Assembly (NCBI GenBank): GCA_002453315.1
Contig: DKGO01000192.1
Coordinates: 1-15,463 of the forward strand
Length of the DNA stretch: 15,463 bases
Origin: Caryophanales bacterium UBA6768
Lineage (GTDB): Bacteria; Bacillota; Bacilli; Bacillales_D; Amphibacillaceae
Reading direction: 5' to 3'
Shown: piece after piece, positions 14,579 through 15,463 of the stretch
Layout of the letters: each line of letters opens with the position of its first letter
How positions within the stretch are numbered: the stretch's first letter is position 1
Made by a program: the position numbers and the translations under genes
The notes under the pieces: generated by a model
Seen by the model: the letters and a program-made list of their open reading frames with translations, nothing else
Database searches by the model: none
What the model was told of the DNA's origin: nothing

Positions 14579-15463
14579 ATGAAAAAATTAAAGAAAATTT
14601 TAAAAATAGTAACTATTACTCTTGCTTCAATCATCGCATTACTTTTCATCATTTATCTTATTCTTCCAAAGGGACCTAAAGATCTCATGGAATTTGATGA
14701 CCCATATCAGGTAAGTCGTTCATCAGTGACAGGGGATGAGTATATGGCATCAACCGGGACACCATGGGCAACTGATACGGCAATGGATGTCATGGATTCA
14801 GGGGGAAATGCATATGATGCGATGGCTGCATCGTTACTCACATTGAATGTCACTCATGGTGAAGCGGCTAGTTTTCCATCGGTTGTACCGCTTATTATTC
14901 ACGATGCGGAAACGAAGGAAATTATGACATATAACGGGGTTGGGGTAGCCCCAGCAAAGGCGACAATTGCGGAATTTGGAGAAAGAGGACATGATACAGT
15001 TCCTAATTTAAATATATTATCACAGCTAATCCCGTCATCACCCGATATGCTCATAAAGATTTTACAAGAAAAAGGGACGATGAGTTTTTCAGAAATTGCT
15101 GCTCCAGCAATTGAAATAGCAAGGGAAGGATTTCCTGTTCACTCTGTGATGGCACATAATCTTGATCTATCATTAATTGAGCGTTTTGGAATGAATTTGA
15201 TTTTGCCATATAACGGTAAGGTTTATTTGGATGGTGAATGGTGGCGATCTCTCCATCATTCAGATCGATTTACAAGACCTGAATTAGCAACTACCTTTGA
15301 AAAAATGGCGCAAATAGAACAAGAAGCAGTTGCATCCGGAAAAAACCGCGAAGAAGCATTACAAGCTGTACGTGATTATTTTTATAAAGGTGAAATTGCT
15401 GATAAAATCATAGCACTTCATGAAGATAAAGACGGACTTTTCACTTATGAAGACTTGGCTAAT
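14579..15463 (+). CDS. Gamma-glutamyltransferase-family protein, membrane-anchored, divergent (3' end outside window)
   Basis: The first 295 codons of a Ggt-family N-terminal-nucleophile hydrolase; the gene runs off the window before the expected self-cleavage Thr. Residues 8-29 are a hydrophobic anchor after a Lys-rich start, so the protein is likely held on the outer membrane face. Family marks: ASTGTPWATDTAMDVMDSGGNAYDAMAAS, FSEIAAPAIEIAREGFPVH, and a helix-rich segment ending GLFTYEDLAN. The two hallmark blocks of true gamma-glutamyltranspeptidases are absent. The glycine-rich GxGGGxF loop is replaced by HGEAASFPSVVPL (residues 93-105), and the DxRExAP motif with the substrate-carboxylate Arg by YNGVGVAPAKAT (118-129). 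It probably belongs to a side branch with a different substrate. GGGGGAAG five bases before ATG 14579 fixes the start. It is divergent from the DUF2339 gene. Confidence 0.85.
   Translation, partial: MKKLKKILKIVTITLASIIALLFIIYLILPKGPKDLMEFDDPYQVSRSSVTGDEYMASTGTPWATDTAMDVMDSGGNAYDAMAASLLTLNVTHGEAASFPSVVPLIIHDAETKEIMTYNGVGVAPAKATIAEFGERGHDTVPNLNILSQLIPSSPDMLIKILQEKGTMSFSEIAAPAIEIAREGFPVHSVMAHNLDLSLIERFGMNLILPYNGKVYLDGEWWRSLHHSDRFTRPELATTFEKMAQIEQEAVASGKNREEALQAVRDYFYKGEIADKIIALHEDKDGLFTYEDLAN

Overview
The window looks like chromosomal DNA of a low-GC Gram-positive bacterium, most likely a member of the Bacillaceae (Oceanobacillus/Virgibacillus/Lentibacillus-like). The signs are AT-rich sequence, strong GGAGG-type ribosome binding sites, TTGACA/TATAAT-type promoters, a Bacillus-type IS4 transposase remnant and a Gram-positive lipoprotein. 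The genus is an inference. No rRNA, tRNA or CRISPR was seen.

Layout. (1) 210-1215: a heavily decayed IS4-family transposase. (2) 1245-9665: a catabolic island of seven genes in three transcription units around one IclR-type regulator. Rightward: an isocitrate-lyase/PEP-mutase-type lyase (1324-2196) and a one-chain aconitase-like hydratase (2322-4268). Leftward: a LeuC/LeuD-type hydro-lyase pair (6184-4434). Rightward again: iclR, a family III CoA-transferase and an HMG-CoA-lyase-like enzyme (6629-9665). (3) 9752-11205: a terminator, a quiet AT-rich stretch, and a lipoprotein gene coupled to a 16-codon upstream ORF. (4) Leftward: a class II Fic protein (11241-11948) and a DUF2339 multispanning membrane protein (12066-14288). 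(5) 14579 to the window edge: the 5' part of a divergent, membrane-anchored gamma-glutamyltranspeptidase-family gene.

How the genes fit together. The catabolic island combines two aconitase-superfamily (de)hydratases, two unrelated carbon-carbon lyases (one for free acids, one for CoA thioesters) and a CoA-transferase. No citrate synthase, dehydrogenase or transporter is present. The LeuCD-like pair plus the ICL-type lyase parallels the DmdAB/Dml end of nicotinate fermentation (dimethylmaleate to dimethylmalate to pyruvate plus propionate). The CoA-transferase plus HMGL-like lyase parallels citramalate to citramalyl-CoA to pyruvate plus acetyl-CoA. The best overall reading is breakdown of branched C5-C6 unsaturated or hydroxy dicarboxylates (or a tricarboxylate). 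The exact substrate cannot be read from sequence.

The most useful new observation is a shared 15-bp operator candidate, TGGAA-N4-TTCTAT. It lies just downstream of the promoter of the leuCD-like operon (6231-6245) and of the iclR operon (6465-6479). A weaker copy sits before the lyase gene (1245-1259). This ties the units into one local IclR regulon. Other points worth a second look are a Cys-to-Ser change at an iron-sulfur ligand position of the aconitase-like protein, a G9 tract inside iclR, and the ATGA-coupled mini-ORF before the lipoprotein gene.
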